From Kribbella catacumbae DSM 19601 (GTDB taxonomy: Bacteria > Actinomycetota > Actinomycetes > Propionibacteriales > Kribbellaceae): 64,000 nt of DNA. The stretch spans positions 186,001-250,000 of the forward strand of contig NZ_AQUZ01000001.1 of the NCBI RefSeq assembly GCF_000372465.1, read 5' to 3'. Below are positions 36,665 to 44,976 of the stretch, one piece after another (the stretch's first letter is position 1; each line of letters opens with the position of its first letter). The notes beneath the pieces were generated by a model. It saw nothing but the letters and a program-made list of their open reading frames with translations, was not told where the DNA came from and did no database searches. The translations under genes and the position numbers were made by a program.

Positions 36665-37510
36665 GTGGTAGATCTCGCGAACCTGAGGGATCCGGTCGTA
36701 ATCGCCGCGTTCGAAGGCTGGAACGACGCGGCCGAGGCGGCCACCGGAGCGGTCGATCACCTGATCGAGGAGTGGGACGCCGAGCTCGTCACCGCGATCG
36801 ACCCAGAGGACTACTACGACTACCAGGTGAAGCGCCCCGAGGTCGAGTTCGACGACGAAGGCGTCCGGCGGCTCACCTGGCCGACCACCCGGATCTTCCT
36901 GGCCCGTCCCGACGACACCGACCGGGACGTGCTGCTGATCCGCGGCATCGAGCCGAACATGCGCTGGCGTGGCTTCTGCCGCGAGCTGCTCGAACTGGTC
37001 GACGACTCGAACGCGCAGCTCGTCGTCGTCCTCGGCGCGCTGCTCGCCGACTCGCCGCACACCCGGCCGATCCCGGTCTCCGCGTCGTCGTCCGACCCGG
37101 AACTGACCGCCTCGTGGAGCCTCGAGCCGTCGAGCTACGAAGGCCCGACCGGGATCACCGGCGTCTTCGCCGACCTGTGCGGAACTCTCGGCGTACCGTC
37201 GGTGTCGATCTGGTCCGCGATCCCGCACTACATCGCCGGTACTCCGTGCCCGAAGGCGTCGCTGGCGTTGCTCGGCAAGGTGGAGGCCCTGCTGGATCTG
37301 CCGATGCCCGAGGGTGATCTGCCCGAGCTGGCGCGTGCCTGGCAGCGCGGCGCGGACGAGCTGAGCGAAGAGGACCCGGAGGTCGCGGAGTACGTGGCGT
37401 CCCTTGAAGAGCAGCGCGACACCACCGACCTCCCCGAGGCCAGTGGCGACGCGATCGCCGCCGAGTTCGAGCGTTACCTCCGCCGCCGCAATACCGACCG
37501 CCCGGAGTAA
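36665..37510 (+). CDS. PAC2-family protein (proteasome assembly chaperone-like)
   Basis: 281 residues matching the PAC2 (DUF75) family: VIAAFEGWNDAAEAATGAVDHLI at the N-terminus, LLIRGIEPNMRWRGF, and VPSVSIWSAIPHYI, followed by a C-terminal acidic helix. Archaeal and eukaryotic relatives help assemble 20S proteasomes; the actinobacterial role is unproven, but this organism has a proteasome ATPase gene in the same window. GTG 36665 (VVDLANLRDPVV) is the start; it reads away from the HAD gene. Confidence 0.9.
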   Translation: MVDLANLRDPVVIAAFEGWNDAAEAATGAVDHLIEEWDAELVTAIDPEDYYDYQVKRPEVEFDDEGVRRLTWPTTRIFLARPDDTDRDVLLIRGIEPNMRWRGFCRELLELVDDSNAQLVVVLGALLADSPHTRPIPVSASSSDPELTASWSLEPSSYEGPTGITGVFADLCGTLGVPSVSIWSAIPHYIAGTPCPKASLALLGKVEALLDLPMPEGDLPELARAWQRGADELSEEDPEVAEYVASLEEQRDTTDLPEASGDAIAAEFERYLRRRNTDRPE

Positions 37511-37515
37511 CCGGT

Positions 37516-38298
37516 ATGCGCAGGACACGCGCCGACGAGCGGGGCGGAGGGTCGATCGGAGCACTGGCCGTGCTCCTGTTGCTTGGCACCGTCGCGGTCG
37601 TCGGCGTGCTCGGCAACCGCAAGCACGTCGAGGAGGTCGACCTCAGCACGCTGGCGAGTTCGTCGACCCACACCACCGTCGCGACCGCGCCACTCGACCC
37701 GCAACCCTTCGCTGGAACCGATGGGCTGGTCGTCCACCCGCGCGCCGAGACAGCCCTCTACTCCGCTCCTGACGCCGAACCGTTCGCCAAGATCGGGCCG
37801 ACCCAGTTCGGGCCGACCTGGCTGCCCGTGGTCGAGCAGGCTGACGGGTGGCTGCGGGTGCTGCTGCCGTCGAAGCCGAATCGCTCGACCGGCTGGGTGC
37901 GCGACGAGGACCTGGAGCGCGCCTCCTCGTCGTACGTGATCAGGGTGCACACAGGCTCGCGGACCATCGAGCTGTTCCAGCAGGGCAAAAGCCTTGGCCG
38001 GTGGAAGGCCGGCGTCGGCGCGAAGAAGACGCCGACCCCGCCCGGGCGTACCTTCTTGCTCGGCTCGATCATCGACACCAAGCGGTCCGCGTCGCCCGTC
38101 GTCCTGCCGTTGGGAGCACACAGTCCTACTCTCGACACGTTCGGTGGTGGGCCTGGTACCGTCGCGATTCATGGCTGGCCCAGGCCGGACGTGTTCGGGG
38201 CAGCCGTCAGCGCCGGTTGCGTCCGGGTGCCGAAGACCGCACTCGGTCGTCTGCAGCAGGTTCCGCTGGGAACACTCGTCCTGATCGACAGCAAGTAG
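37516..38298 (+). CDS. L,D-transpeptidase (YkuD domain), membrane-anchored
   Basis: 260 residues: a short basic N-terminus, a transmembrane anchor (about 14-33), an SH3-like segment (about 70-130: WLPVVEQADGWLRVLLP) and a C-terminal YkuD domain with the catalytic motif HGW...SAGCVRV (Cys235). These enzymes make 3-3 cross-links in peptidoglycan or attach proteins to it, outside the cell. Start ATG 37516, five bases after the PAC2 stop, so the two are probably co-transcribed. Confidence 0.93.
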   Translation: MRRTRADERGGGSIGALAVLLLLGTVAVVGVLGNRKHVEEVDLSTLASSSTHTTVATAPLDPQPFAGTDGLVVHPRAETALYSAPDAEPFAKIGPTQFGPTWLPVVEQADGWLRVLLPSKPNRSTGWVRDEDLERASSSYVIRVHTGSRTIELFQQGKSLGRWKAGVGAKKTPTPPGRTFLLGSIIDTKRSASPVVLPLGAHSPTLDTFGGGPGTVAIHGWPRPDVFGAAVSAGCVRVPKTALGRLQQVPLGTLVLIDSK

Positions 38299-38326
38299 CA
38301 GGGTTCGGCAGAAAGTGGGGATTCCG

Positions 38327-39220
38327 ATGCGACGACAGCTCGTGCCGACCATCACGACGGTCACGGCCGTGACAGGTGTCGTAGCGTTCACGCTGGTCGC
38401 CAGCGCCCCGGTGGGCAACGCGGCCGCGCGCGCCTCGTCGGCGTACGCGGTCAGCGCGGAAGGCCAGGTCCCGATCGCGAAGACGCCGTACGCCGAATCG
38501 CTCGACGGCAAACGGCGAAGCACCTCCGCCCTCGAACTGCCGAAGAACCCGCTGCTGTCCGTCCGCGCCGGTACTGCGACCGCCGGGAACGACTCCGCCG
38601 CGGTCGAGCTCTTCGACGTGGTCGTCGGCCCGGACATCCTCAGCCAGGTAAAGCTCCCGCCCGACCTGAAGAAGAGCTGCGCGAACCTTCCGGCCACCGG
38701 CGCCGACGAGTTGCCGATCCCGAATCTCCCGCTGCCCGAGCTCGGCATTCCGCTGCCGGACCTGAACACGATCGACCTGCCGGTCAAGAATCTGCCGGAC
38801 CTGTGCAAGCTGCTACTCACCCCGCCGAGTTCGCTGCTCGGCATCGAAGGCCTGAGCGTCTGGTGCTCCGGCGATCAGGGCGGTGTCGACATCGGTGCGC
38901 TGACGCTGCTGGGCCAGCGGATCGCAGTACCGACCGTCAAGCAAAGCGCGACGATCCCGGCGGCGCCGCTGGCCACCATCACGGTCAACCAGCAGGCGAA
39001 GCACTCGGACGGCGCGTTCACCATCACCGGCCTGACAATCAACCTCGGCGGCGGCGCCCAGGTAATCCGCCTGGCCTCAGCCACTTGCGCCAAGCCAGCC
39101 GCCAAGCCCACCCCAAAGCCGACCACGCCGACGACAACACTCCCCGTCCCACCCCCAGACGAGGCCCCGGCCGCCCCGGTCCCCACCCCGGTTAAGACCC
39201 ACCACCCAGTCACCGGCTGA
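38327..39220 (+). CDS. Secreted protein of unknown function (choice-of-anchor P-like)
   Basis: 297 residues: signal peptide MRRQLVPTITTVTAVTGVVAFTLVASAP, a beta-rich body beginning SSAYAVSAEGQVPI (resembling secreted choice-of-anchor P proteins), a Leu/Pro-rich centre (PIPNLPLPELGIPLPDLNTI) and a Pro/Thr-rich C-terminal tail without a sortase motif. ATG 38327 is preferred over GTG 38315 because GGGGA lies six bases upstream. Its last codons and stop lie in the 51 bp tandem repeat that follows, so the tail PVTG is encoded by repeat sequence. Function unknown. Confidence 0.7.
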   Translation: MRRQLVPTITTVTAVTGVVAFTLVASAPVGNAAARASSAYAVSAEGQVPIAKTPYAESLDGKRRSTSALELPKNPLLSVRAGTATAGNDSAAVELFDVVVGPDILSQVKLPPDLKKSCANLPATGADELPIPNLPLPELGIPLPDLNTIDLPVKNLPDLCKLLLTPPSSLLGIEGLSVWCSGDQGGVDIGALTLLGQRIAVPTVKQSATIPAAPLATITVNQQAKHSDGAFTITGLTINLGGGAQVIRLASATCAKPAAKPTPKPTTPTTTLPVPPPDEAPAAPVPTPVKTHHPVTG

Positions 39221-39325
39221 CCCGGGAGTTCCCGGTCACGGCTGACCCGGCGGTTCCCAGTCACCGGCTGACCCGGGAGTTCCCGGTCACGGCTGACCCG
39301 GCGGTTCCCGGTCACCGGCTGACCC
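39215..39325. repeat. 51 bp tandem repeat after the secreted-protein gene
   Basis: Two copies of a 51 bp unit (39215-39265 and 39266-39316), differing at one base, plus a partial third to 39325. Each unit is itself two diverged half-units starting GGCTGACCCGG (25 and 26 bp). The first half-unit overlaps the end of the upstream gene and provides its TGA stop. There are no spacers, so this is not a CRISPR array. It looks like a minisatellite formed by local slippage. Confidence 0.9.
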
Positions 39326-39496
39326 AGTCGCCCCGGCTGACAGCGCTGATCCGAGGCAGGGGCCGGACCGCCGCCACTGTCGAACCTCGCCAGCAAACGC
39401 TTCCCCGCGGCGTGTCGCGGCTCCGGTTCCGGGTTCGGTAGTGGTGGCGGTCCGCGCCCGCTCACCGGCACCGGCACGCTCGGTTCGCAGTACGGG

Positions 39497-40717
39497 TTAG
39501 AGCTTGATCCCGAGCAGTGCGTCGACAGCCTGGGCGACCAGTGCGGCGGACTCGGGGTCGTCGCCGTTGGTTTCGGCCCAGAGGTCGACGGCAGCGAGTG
39601 CCGCCACGGTGTCGAGGTCGTTGGTTAGTGCGGCACGCAGCGCGTCGACCGCAGCCGCGCCGTCGGGGCCAGTCCCCCGGGTGATCGCGCCTCGCCAGAC
39701 GTCCAGCCGCTCCTGTGCGTCGAGCAGGTCGGACGACGTCCAGAACCAATCGGTGCGGTAGTGATGCGCCAGCAACGCCAGCCGGATCGCCATCGGATCC
39801 GAGCCGCCCTTGCGCTCCTTCGAGACGAGCACCAGGTTGCCCTTGGACTTCGACATCTTCTCGCCGTCCAGCCCGACCATCGCCTGGTGCACGTACGCCC
39901 GCGCGAACGGGTGCTCTCCCGTCGCCACCTGCGCCCCACTGGCCGACATCTCGTGATGCGGGAAGATCAGATCACTCCCACCGCCCTGAACGTCGAACCC
40001 CATCCCGAGATGCTCCAGCGCGATCGCCGAGCACTCCACGTGCCACCCCGGACGCCCCCGCCCGAACGGCGAGTCCCAGGCCGGCTCCCCCGGCCGCTCA
40101 GCACGCCAGAGCAGGCTGTCCAACGGGTCGCGCTTGCCCTCGCGATCCGGGTCGCCACCTCGCTCAGCGAAGAGCGCCCGCATCGTTTCCACGTCGTACC
40201 CGGACACGCCACCGAACGCCGGATCCGCCTTCACAGCGAAGTACAGGTCGCCGTCGACGGAGTACACCGCGCCGGCCCGCTGCAAGTCCTCGATCGACCT
40301 CGTGACGAGCTCGATCGACTCCACCACGCCGACGTAGTTCTGCGGCGGAACCACCCGCAGCGCGGTCATGTCGTCGCGGAACAGCTGGATCTCGGCCTGC
40401 GCCAGATCAGTCCAGTCGACGCCGGTCGCGGTCGCACGCTCGAGCAGCGGGTCGTCCACGTCGGTGATGTTCTGCGTGTACGCCACGTCGTACCCGGCGT
40501 CCAGCCAGAGCCGGTTGATCAGGTCGAACGTGACGTACGTCGCGGCGTGCCCCATGTGGGTCGCGTCGTACGGCGTGATCCCGCAGACGTACATCCGGGC
40601 CGGGCCGTCGCCGCCGGGCGGCACCTCGACCGGCCCCGCCGAAGCGGTGTCGTAGAGGCGAAGACGCCGGGACGGCCCGGGTACGACCGGGATTTCTGGT
40701 TTCGTCCACGCCTGCAT
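39497..40717 (-). CDS. mshC: Mycothiol ligase: cysteine:1-D-myo-inosityl glucosaminide ligase
   Basis: ATP-dependent ligation of cysteine to GlcN-inositol in mycothiol synthesis, the main low-molecular-weight thiol of Actinobacteria. The 406-residue protein resembles cysteinyl-tRNA synthetase but is shorter, lacking the anticodon-binding domain: zinc Cys45 ([10 protein letters not shown]), HIGH-like motif THMGH (53-57), zinc-site WHVECSA and FPHHEMS, and KMSKSKGNL. The MshC-specific N-terminus [10 protein letters not shown] supports the assignment over cysS. ATG 40717. Confidence 0.95.
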   Translation of the reverse strand: MQAWTKPEIPVVPGPSRRLRLYDTASAGPVEVPPGGDGPARMYVCGITPYDATHMGHAATYVTFDLINRLWLDAGYDVAYTQNITDVDDPLLERATATGVDWTDLAQAEIQLFRDDMTALRVVPPQNYVGVVESIELVTRSIEDLQRAGAVYSVDGDLYFAVKADPAFGGVSGYDVETMRALFAERGGDPDREGKRDPLDSLLWRAERPGEPAWDSPFGRGRPGWHVECSAIALEHLGMGFDVQGGGSDLIFPHHEMSASGAQVATGEHPFARAYVHQAMVGLDGEKMSKSKGNLVLVSKERKGGSDPMAIRLALLAHHYRTDWFWTSSDLLDAQERLDVWRGAITRGTGPDGAAAVDALRAALTNDLDTVAALAAVDLWAETNGDDPESAALVAQAVDALLGIKL

Positions 40718-40794
40718 GGGATGGAGCCTATCCAGTCAGCGAATTCGCGCCACGACGCGGTTCCACTCTCCGATCCAGCGCGCGCTCCCGGCTT

Positions 40795-41610
40795 TTATGC
40801 GCTAGTGCCACTCCAAGCCTGTACGGCGTACTCGGCGAACGTGGTCGCCGGCCGCCCGAGGAGCTTCTCCACCGTGTCGGTGGGCGCTGTCAGGTTCCCC
40901 GCGCGCATCAACTCGAACATCACGCCCAACAGTTCCGCGACCTCCGCCGGATACCCCTCGGCAAGCACCTCTGCCTGGTACTCGGCCGGCGACAGTTCGA
41001 CGTACTCGATCGTCCTCCCGCTCACCTTCGAGATCACCCGGACGGCCTCGGCGAACGTGAGCGACTCCGGCCCGGACAGCTCGTACACCTGCCCGAAGTG
41101 CCCGTCCCCGGTGAGCGTCAGAGCAGCCACCTCGGCGATGTCGTGCACGTCGACGAACGACTCTCCCACCGCGCCCATCGGCAGCGCCAGCCGCCCGGCC
41201 AGCAGGGGTTCATGCCACAGATCTTCGGTGAAGTTCTGGTTGAAGTTGTTTGCCCGCAGTACCGTCCAGCCGACCCCGGAGGCCGCCACCGCCCGCTCGG
41301 CCTCCACCATTCCAGGCCCGAATCGCCCCTCCGCGTGGTCGATCCCGCGCCCGGACAACACCACGAACCGCTCGACGCCGGCCCGCACCGCCTGCGTCAC
41401 AAATGCCTCGATCGGCTCCGGATCATCCGGCGCGATCAGATAGACCGCCTTCGCCCCGTCCACCACGCCGGCCCACGTCTGCGGATCGGTCCAGTCGAAC
41501 CGCACCTCACCCGATCGCGACGCCGCCCGTACTTCGTTGCCATCGGCCCTTAATTGCCGGACTACCCGCCGGCCTGTCTTCCCCGTTGCTCCAAGCACCA
41601 GAATCGTCAT
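40795..41610 (-). CDS. NmrA-type NAD(P)-binding oxidoreductase/regulatory protein
   Basis: 271 residues with the N-terminal Rossmann motif LVLGATGKTGRRVV (4-17) and an NmrA/quinone-oxidoreductase-2-like body (LSGRGIDHAEGRFGPGMVEAERAV, YELSGPESLTFAEAV). The short-chain dehydrogenase YxxxK pair is not obvious, so it may be an NAD(P) sensor rather than an enzyme. Divergent from an AraC regulator gene with 90 bases between starts, a common target-regulator layout. ATG 41616 is an alternative start. Confidence 0.87.
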   Translation of the reverse strand: MTILVLGATGKTGRRVVRQLRADGNEVRAASRSGEVRFDWTDPQTWAGVVDGAKAVYLIAPDDPEPIEAFVTQAVRAGVERFVVLSGRGIDHAEGRFGPGMVEAERAVAASGVGWTVLRANNFNQNFTEDLWHEPLLAGRLALPMGAVGESFVDVHDIAEVAALTLTGDGHFGQVYELSGPESLTFAEAVRVISKVSGRTIEYVELSPAEYQAEVLAEGYPAEVAELLGVMFELMRAGNLTAPTDTVEKLLGRPATTFAEYAVQAWSGTSA

Positions 41611-41700
41611 ACCCATCAGCCAACCGTCCGGCGCCCCGCAGAGCCATGCGCGAGATCGCCGACCACCTGTGTGTCCGTCCCACCGTCTACTTTGGGACCC

Positions 41701-42573
41701 ATGGATCCCCTCGACGAGCTTCTGTACGCCGTCCGCGCGAACGGCTCCGTGCTCGGTACGCCGGCGCTGTCCGCCGACTCCGCGCTCCGCTTCACCGACG
41801 GCGCCGCGCTGACCCTCTGCGCCCCGTTGCGCGGCGAGGGCTGGCTGCTCGTCAACGGAGAGACCGTGCACCTCAAGCCCGGCGACACCGCGATCGTCCG
41901 CGGCCCCGAGCCGTTCGTCTTCACCACGAGTCTCGACACGACGGCCGAGCCGGTCGACGTCAGGTGTGACGGCACTGTAGGCGCCGACCACCCAGGCGGC
42001 ACTGTGCTGCTCGCCGGCGCCTACTACGTCCGCCAGGAGATGCCACGACGCCTTGTCCGCGGGCTCCCTGCGGTGATGGTCGTCGCCGAGGACCTGGACT
42101 GCTCACCGCTGCGCGCGTACATCGAGGGCGCCCTCGCAGTCGGCAGGCTCGGCCGGCAGGTCAGCCTCGACCGGCTGATGGACTGGCTGATGGTCTGCAC
42201 GCTGCGCGACTGGTTCGACCTCAACTCGCCCCGCTGGCACACCGCTCTCAGCGACGAGGTGATCGGCCCGGTCCTGCAAGCGATGCACCACTCCCCTGCC
42301 GATCCGTGGACCCTCGCCTCACTCGCCGAGGTCGCCAGCGTCTCCCGAACCACGCTGGCCAGGCGCTTCACCGAGCTCACCGGCGAAAGCCCTCTCGGCT
42401 ATCTCACCGATCTGCGGATGACCCTGGCCGCCGACCTGCTCGCCGAGCCGGGCTCGTCGGTCGGCGCGGTCGCCCGCCGGATCGGGTACGCCGACGCCTT
42501 CAGCTTCAGCGCCGCCTTCAAACGCGAACGCGGCATCAGCCCCAGCAACCTCAGCCAGCCCGCGGGGGTCTAG
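41701..42573 (+). CDS. AraC-family transcriptional regulator
   Basis: 290 residues: an N-terminal cupin of the AraC_binding_6/CupA type (LLVNGETVHLKPGDTAIVRGPEPFVF) and a C-terminal double helix-turn-helix (WTLASLAEVASVSRTTLARRFTELTGESPLGYLTDLRM, then VGAVARRIGYADAFSFSAAFKRERG). Related regulators next to NAD(P)-binding proteins usually control them. ATG 41701 is the first codon of MDPLDELL. Likely regulates the divergent NmrA-type gene. Confidence 0.92.
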   Translation: MDPLDELLYAVRANGSVLGTPALSADSALRFTDGAALTLCAPLRGEGWLLVNGETVHLKPGDTAIVRGPEPFVFTTSLDTTAEPVDVRCDGTVGADHPGGTVLLAGAYYVRQEMPRRLVRGLPAVMVVAEDLDCSPLRAYIEGALAVGRLGRQVSLDRLMDWLMVCTLRDWFDLNSPRWHTALSDEVIGPVLQAMHHSPADPWTLASLAEVASVSRTTLARRFTELTGESPLGYLTDLRMTLAADLLAEPGSSVGAVARRIGYADAFSFSAAFKRERGISPSNLSQPAGV

Positions 42574-42584
42574 ACGCCCGCGGT

Positions 42585-43376
42585 CTAGAAGGCCGGCCAG
42601 GGGATCGCCGGCCAGTCCTCGCTCGGCAGCGGGAAGGTGCCCGTCTTCAGGATCGACGCACACCGCTCGCGGGTCGCGGTCAGCTCGATGGCGGTGATCA
42701 GCTCGCACAACTCGCTGCCGAGCTGCCCGGCGAGACCATCCGCGAGCTTCCTGACATCCTCGAGCAGCTCGTCAGGTACCGCCTCACCGGCCCAGCCCCA
42801 CAACACCGTGCGCAGCTTGTCGTCGGCGTTGAAGGTGACGCCATGGTCAACCCCGAACACCCGCCCGTCGCCCGGATTGAGCACATGCCCGCCCTTGCGG
42901 TCGGCATTGTTGACCACGGCATCGAACACCGCCATCCGCTGCAGCGCGGCGTTGTCCGCATGCACCAGCGTCACCGGGTTGTGCCGCCCGTCGAGAGCAT
43001 CCAGTACGCCGACCCACCCCTTCGGCACCCGGCCCTGCGGGACGATGTCGACCAGCTCGGTCTTACCCGGCGGCAGCTCCGCCTCGTCGATCCAGAGCTG
43101 GACCATGCCGACACCGAGCGGCCCGTCCCGAAGCAGCGTCGGCGGTACCAGGTTCCAGCCGAGCGCCTCCGAGACGACGTACGCGGCGTACTCGCGCTGA
43201 GCCAGCGTGCCGTCCGGGAAGTCCCACAGCGGCCGCTCGCCCTCGATCGGCTTGTAGACGACGGTCGCCGACTCGCCCTCGAGGCTGACCGCGCCCTGGA
43301 ACGTGCCGTTGGACGCGGCCATCAGCCGGCCGAGCAGGGACAGCTCACCGCGCGCGAGCAGGTCCAGATCGATCAT
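42585..43376 (-). CDS. SCO1664-family protein with PI3/4-kinase-like fold
   Basis: 263 residues. Kinase-like landmarks can be read: Lys42 in VVYKPIEGE, Glu62 in AQREYAAYVVSEAL, a catalytic-loop-like segment VVNNADRKGGHVL (Asp159, His164) and DHG (177-179) where kinases have DFG. This matches the actinobacterial SCO1664 family, related to HipA/PI3K-like folds; substrate unknown. Its ATG overlaps the stop of the DUF3090 gene (ATGA), and with the histidine phosphatase upstream it forms a conserved actinobacterial trio (Rv2133c-Rv2135c region from memory). Confidence 0.88.
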   Translation of the reverse strand: MIDLDLLARGELSLLGRLMAASNGTFQGAVSLEGESATVVYKPIEGERPLWDFPDGTLAQREYAAYVVSEALGWNLVPPTLLRDGPLGVGMVQLWIDEAELPPGKTELVDIVPQGRVPKGWVGVLDALDGRHNPVTLVHADNAALQRMAVFDAVVNNADRKGGHVLNPGDGRVFGVDHGVTFNADDKLRTVLWGWAGEAVPDELLEDVRKLADGLAGQLGSELCELITAIELTATRERCASILKTGTFPLPSEDWPAIPWPAF

Positions 43377-43948
43377 TCGCGGACGTGCCTGCGGTAGCCG
43401 TTGGCGCGCGGGCAGATGTGCCCCTCCGGGTCGATCGGGCGGCCGCAGAACGGGCAGCTCGGCCGGCCGGACGCGACCAGCGCGACGGCCCGGCGAGCGA
43501 ACGCGCGGGCCTGCTCTTCGCTGATCCGGACGATGAACACCTCGGCGTCCTCGGACTCCAGCGCCGCCGTGACGGGATCGGTCTCCTCGAGCTCGGCCTG
43601 TTCGCCGGCGACGACGGCGAACACCTCGATCACCACCTTCTCGGCGTCGGCCTCCCAGGCCAGCGTCATGGTGCCGGCCCGGAACTCCTCCTCGATCGGC
43701 TGCTCCAGCGGGTCGGTGTCGTCCACCCCGGCCGGCCCGGCCGGCTCCCGGTCGAACCGCCGCGCGACCTCGTCCAGCATCACGTCGAGCCGCTCCGCGA
43801 GCGCCATCACCTGTTCCTTCTCACAGGCCACCGAGGTCAGCCGGTTACCCGCCCTGGCCTGCAGGAAAAAGGTCCGGGCACCGGGTTCACCGACGGTGCC
43901 GGCGACGAACCGATCAGGATCGTCATACGAATGCACTACGCGCGCCAT
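43373..43948 (-). CDS. DUF3090 family protein with C-terminal zinc-binding motif
   Basis: 191 residues. The N-terminus MARVVHSYDDPDRFVAGTVG and the ...FFLQARAG segment are typical of DUF3090. The C-terminus carries CPFCGRPIDPEGHICPR: Cys165, Cys168, His177 and Cys179 form a likely zinc ribbon. Function unknown, but its coding overlap with the kinase-like SCO1664 gene suggests a complex or shared pathway. ATG 43948 is 13 bases from the edge of a 166 bp inverted repeat, so its leader includes that structure. Confidence 0.9.
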   Translation of the reverse strand: MARVVHSYDDPDRFVAGTVGEPGARTFFLQARAGNRLTSVACEKEQVMALAERLDVMLDEVARRFDREPAGPAGVDDTDPLEQPIEEEFRAGTMTLAWEADAEKVVIEVFAVVAGEQAELEETDPVTAALESEDAEVFIVRISEEQARAFARRAVALVASGRPSCPFCGRPIDPEGHICPRANGYRRHVRE

Positions 43949-43960
43949 GTCGGAAACCCT

Positions 43961-44126
43961 AGAACATGCCCGGTAGTCCCCTGCAGTCGCGAGCAGGTAC
44001 TCGGTGCGGTAGCTCGGCGTGCTGGAGTGAAGGCCTCGATGTTTTTCCATCGTGGCCTTTGCTCCAGTGCGGCGAGATGCCGTGCCGAGTGCCGCGCAGC
44101 ACGCAGGGGGCTACCGGGCATGTTCT
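43961..44126. repeat. 166 bp imperfect inverted repeat
   Basis: The ends AGAACATGCCCGGTAG (43961-43976) and CTACCGGGCATGTTCT (44111-44126) are exact complements, and homology continues inward almost to the centre, where CGATG and CATCG flank a TTTTTC loop (44042-44047). The whole element can fold into one long hairpin. It begins two bases after the histidine-phosphatase stop and ends 13 bases before the DUF3090 start, both minus strand. It may be a MITE, or a terminator/attenuator inside the operon. Confidence 0.85.
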
Positions 44127-44128
44127 CG

Positions 44129-44839
44129 TTACCGTCCGCCGACCACTGCGTCGGAGGACTGCACTGCGGACTTCCGGGCGCGGCCTTTGGCCTTCGCCGG
44201 AGGCTTGGGGATGAGCGAGGCGAGCTCGCTGCCGGAGTCGTTCAGCCGGACCAGGAACGGCCTGGTCTTGGTGTAGCTGATGATCGTGGTGGAGGCGGTG
44301 TCGACGACGATCCGCTGGAACGCGTCCAGGTGCTGACCGAGCGCGTCCGCGACGATCGCCTTGATCACGTCACCGTGCGACACGGCCACCCAGAGCGCGC
44401 CGTCGCCGTGCGTGCGCGCCAGCTCCGCGTCGTGCGCCCGGATCGCGTCCACCGCGCGCTGCTGCATCCCGCGCATCGACTCGCCGTTCGGGAACGTGAC
44501 GCCGGACGGGTGCTGCTGGACCACCGCCCACATCGGGTCCTTGGCCAGCGTGCTGATCTTCTGCCCGGTCCAGTCGCCGTACCCGCACTCGGTCAGTCGC
44601 CGATCCGTTGCCGGACGCAACGCCGGGTGATGTTTCGCGATCGCCGCCGCGGTCTGCTTGCAGCGGTCCAGCGGCGAAGTGACGATCGCGGCCAGCGGCA
44701 GCTCCGCGAGCCGCTCCCCCACCGCGGCGGCCTGCTGTACGCCGGCGTCGTCGAGCTTGACCCCTGGCGTCCGCCCGGCCAGTACGCCGGACGTGTTGGC
44801 ACTGCTGCGTCCGTGCCGGACCAGAATCACCGTGGGCAT
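44129..44839 (-). CDS. Histidine phosphatase family protein (PhoE/GpmB-like)
   Basis: 236 residues with the catalytic RHG motif (8-10, VILVRHGRSSAN), the second histidine in VAVSHGDVIKAIV and the MSMEG/Rv2135c-like length with a basic C-terminal tail (PPAKAKGRARKSA). Histidine phosphatases hydrolyse phosphate monoesters through a phospho-His intermediate; the substrate here is unknown. Upstream neighbour of DUF3090 and the kinase-like gene. ATG 44839. Confidence 0.92.
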   Translation of the reverse strand: MPTVILVRHGRSSANTSGVLAGRTPGVKLDDAGVQQAAAVGERLAELPLAAIVTSPLDRCKQTAAAIAKHHPALRPATDRRLTECGYGDWTGQKISTLAKDPMWAVVQQHPSGVTFPNGESMRGMQQRAVDAIRAHDAELARTHGDGALWVAVSHGDVIKAIVADALGQHLDAFQRIVVDTASTTIISYTKTRPFLVRLNDSGSELASLIPKPPAKAKGRARKSAVQSSDAVVGGR

Positions 44840-44873
44840 AAACCGCACGTTATCCGGTCGGGCAAGCTCCCCC

Positions 44874-44960
44874 TGATCATTCGCCCCTTTTTGCCCCTCG
44901 CCGCTCCCCCCACAACTCCGGGGCTGTGTCCACAGAGGGGCAAAAAGGGGCGAATGATCA
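44874..44960. repeat. Palindromic intergenic element, copy 2 (87 bp)
   Basis: Ends TGATCATTCGCCCCTTTTTG and CAAAAAGGGGCGAATGATCA are exact complements. Read on the minus strand its core matches copy 1 (20573-20657) along its length, including CTCTGTGGA, CCGGAGTTG and GAGCGGCGAGGG. It lies between the divergent starts of the histidine-phosphatase gene and corA, so here it cannot act as a shared 3' terminator. The DnaA-box-like word of copy 1 is degenerate here (TGTGGACAC). Confidence 0.85.
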
Positions 44961-44976
44961 GCAGAGTTGCCATGAT

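Noticed and set aside
36658..37317. ATG-initiated frame overlapping the PAC2 start
   Set aside because: Arg/Pro-rich out-of-frame translation; the GTG frame at 36665 carries the PAC2 motifs.
39215..39325. Possible CRISPR array
   Set aside because: Repeats are head-to-tail without unique spacers, and no cas genes are near; the RecB/Cas4-type nuclease at 12192 belongs to the stand-alone group.
39497..40717. Cysteinyl-tRNA synthetase
   Set aside because: Too short, lacks the C-terminal anticodon-binding domain, and has the MshC N-terminus.
43961..44126. Insertion sequence
   Set aside because: No transposase or coding sequence in 166 bp; at most a non-autonomous element.
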